Below are positions 6,824 through 7,338 of a stretch of 7,338 bases of DNA, one piece after another (position 1 is the stretch's first letter; every line of letters starts with the position of its first letter). Origin of the DNA: an uncultured Bacteroidota bacterium. GTDB lineage: Bacteria > Bacteroidota > Bacteroidia > Chitinophagales > Chitinophagaceae. A program made the position numbers and the translations under genes. Below the pieces are notes generated by a model. The model saw nothing but the letters and a program-made list of their open reading frames with translations, did not search any database and had not been told where the DNA came from. Location of the stretch: assembly GCA_946479535.1 (NCBI GenBank), contig CAMLGP010000127.1, positions 1-7,338 of the forward strand, given 5' to 3'.

Positions 6824-7338
6824 TCAAAATAACCAGGCTCCGTCCAAAAATTGCTTGAGAAAATCGTTGCTTAAATCAGCCTCCTCCATCATTCCCATAT
6901 GTCCGGATTTCCTGAAGATATGAATATACGCTTTTTCAGGCAGGCTACATAGCTTAAGCGTGTCCTGCAGAGGTATTGCTGTATCATGTTCTCCCATTAT
7001 AAAAAGCACCGGGATTTTTGTGTTTTTTAGCAGGTTTGTTCTGTCCGGACGCTTGATCATTGCCTCGTAATAATAAACGAGTGATTCTGGTGAAAAGTTG
7101 TTCAGGCTCATAATAAAACTCTCAACAATTGCCTGATTTTCTGCCTTGAAAACAGGCGAGAACAGGTTTGGGCTGGTGGTTCGTAAAAATTCGAAGGCAC
7201 CGTTTTCCCGGATAAACCCGATCCCCTTGCGCCTGGCAGCTTTTTTCTCCTCACTATCCGGGTAAGCAGTGGAATGGAAGAGCCCGAAAGCCTGCAACCG
7301 GTCAGGGTATTTTTCGGCATAAGCGAGGGTTATATACC
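6824..7338 (-). CDS. Alpha/beta hydrolase, 3' part only (5' end beyond the right edge)
   Basis: The frame stays open to the window edge, so 170 C-terminal residues are visible, starting YITLAYAEKYPDR, then LQAFGLFHSTAYPDSEEKK. In alpha/beta hydrolases the stretch just before this is the nucleophile elbow (GxSxGG), so the catalytic serine should lie just outside the window. The first partial codon begins GG, which fits the last glycine of that motif. The catalytic aspartate is probably D118 of the visible part (FIMGEHDTAIPL) and the histidine H146 (KSGHMGMMEE). The helical cap lies between. It belongs to the broad family of esterases and related hydrolases, and the substrate cannot be told. 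No export signal can be judged. The stop codon is 8 bases before the ATG of the T9SS type B gene, which indicates cotranscription. Confidence 0.88.
   Translation of the reverse strand, partial: YITLAYAEKYPDRLQAFGLFHSTAYPDSEEKKAARRKGIGFIRENGAFEFLRTTSPNLFSPVFKAENQAIVESFIMSLNNFSPESLVYYYEAMIKRPDRTNLLKNTKIPVLFIMGEHDTAIPLQDTLKLCSLPEKAYIHIFRKSGHMGMMEEADLSNDFLKQFLDGAWLF

Noticed and set aside
6816..6827. TTG start for the type B cargo, overlapping the hydrolase stop by two bases
   Set aside because: Overlapping stop/start codons are common in operons, but the ATG 12 bases later gives a typical MKR-type signal peptide, so the TTG is less likely.
7295..7297. TTG as the start of a complete 157-residue hydrolase
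   Set aside because: The frame continues upstream to the window edge with family-typical sequence (ITLAYAEKYPDR), so the gene is cut by the window and is not short.
7108..7320. 70-residue minus-strand frame overlapping the hydrolase
   Set aside because: Out of frame with the hydrolase, whose FHSTAYPD, GEHD and SGH motifs define the real reading frame.

Overview
The window looks like chromosomal DNA of a Bacteroidota bacterium, most plausibly a Chitinophagales/Chitinophagaceae-type organism. The evidence is two secreted proteins with C-terminal type IX secretion system (T9SS) sorting domains, one type A and one type B (CHU_C/gliding-motility-associated). Supporting signs are moderate GC content, no clear Shine-Dalgarno sequences before the starts, and strings of PKD and Ig-like domains. 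The genus is an inference from protein style, not from a marker gene.

Layout from left to right. Positions 1-163 hold a possible 3' end of a plus-strand gene running in from outside (weak). Positions 173-622 (minus) encode a small exported NTF2/SnoaL-like (DUF4440/TIGR02246-type) protein. Positions 623-795 are a structured intergenic region with a strong minus-direction intrinsic terminator, a second hairpin, and a third small hairpin beside the next start codon. Positions 796-3366 (plus) encode an 856-residue exported Asp-box beta-propeller protein with FN3-like, Ig-like and T9SS type A domains. Six bases further on, and convergent with it, is a minus-strand series that starts beyond the right edge: an alpha/beta hydrolase (6824 to the edge, 5' part missing), a PKD/Ig-repeat T9SS type B surface protein (4209-6815) and a YdfG-type short-chain dehydrogenase (3373-4140).

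How the genes may work together. The hydrolase and the type B cargo are separated by only 8 bases, so they are probably cotranscribed. The SDR follows 68 bases later and may be read through or have its own promoter. The two T9SS cargos are probably surface or secreted adhesin/scaffold-like proteins; the sequence gives no substrate. The hydrolase and the SDR appear cytoplasmic and have no obvious functional tie to the secreted proteins.

No RNA gene, insertion sequence, CRISPR array, phage gene or recognisable defence/toxin system was seen. I do not find convincing evidence for a new multi-gene system. The most unusual parts are the hairpin/terminator region at 653-790 and the regular 13-14 blade architecture of the propeller protein.
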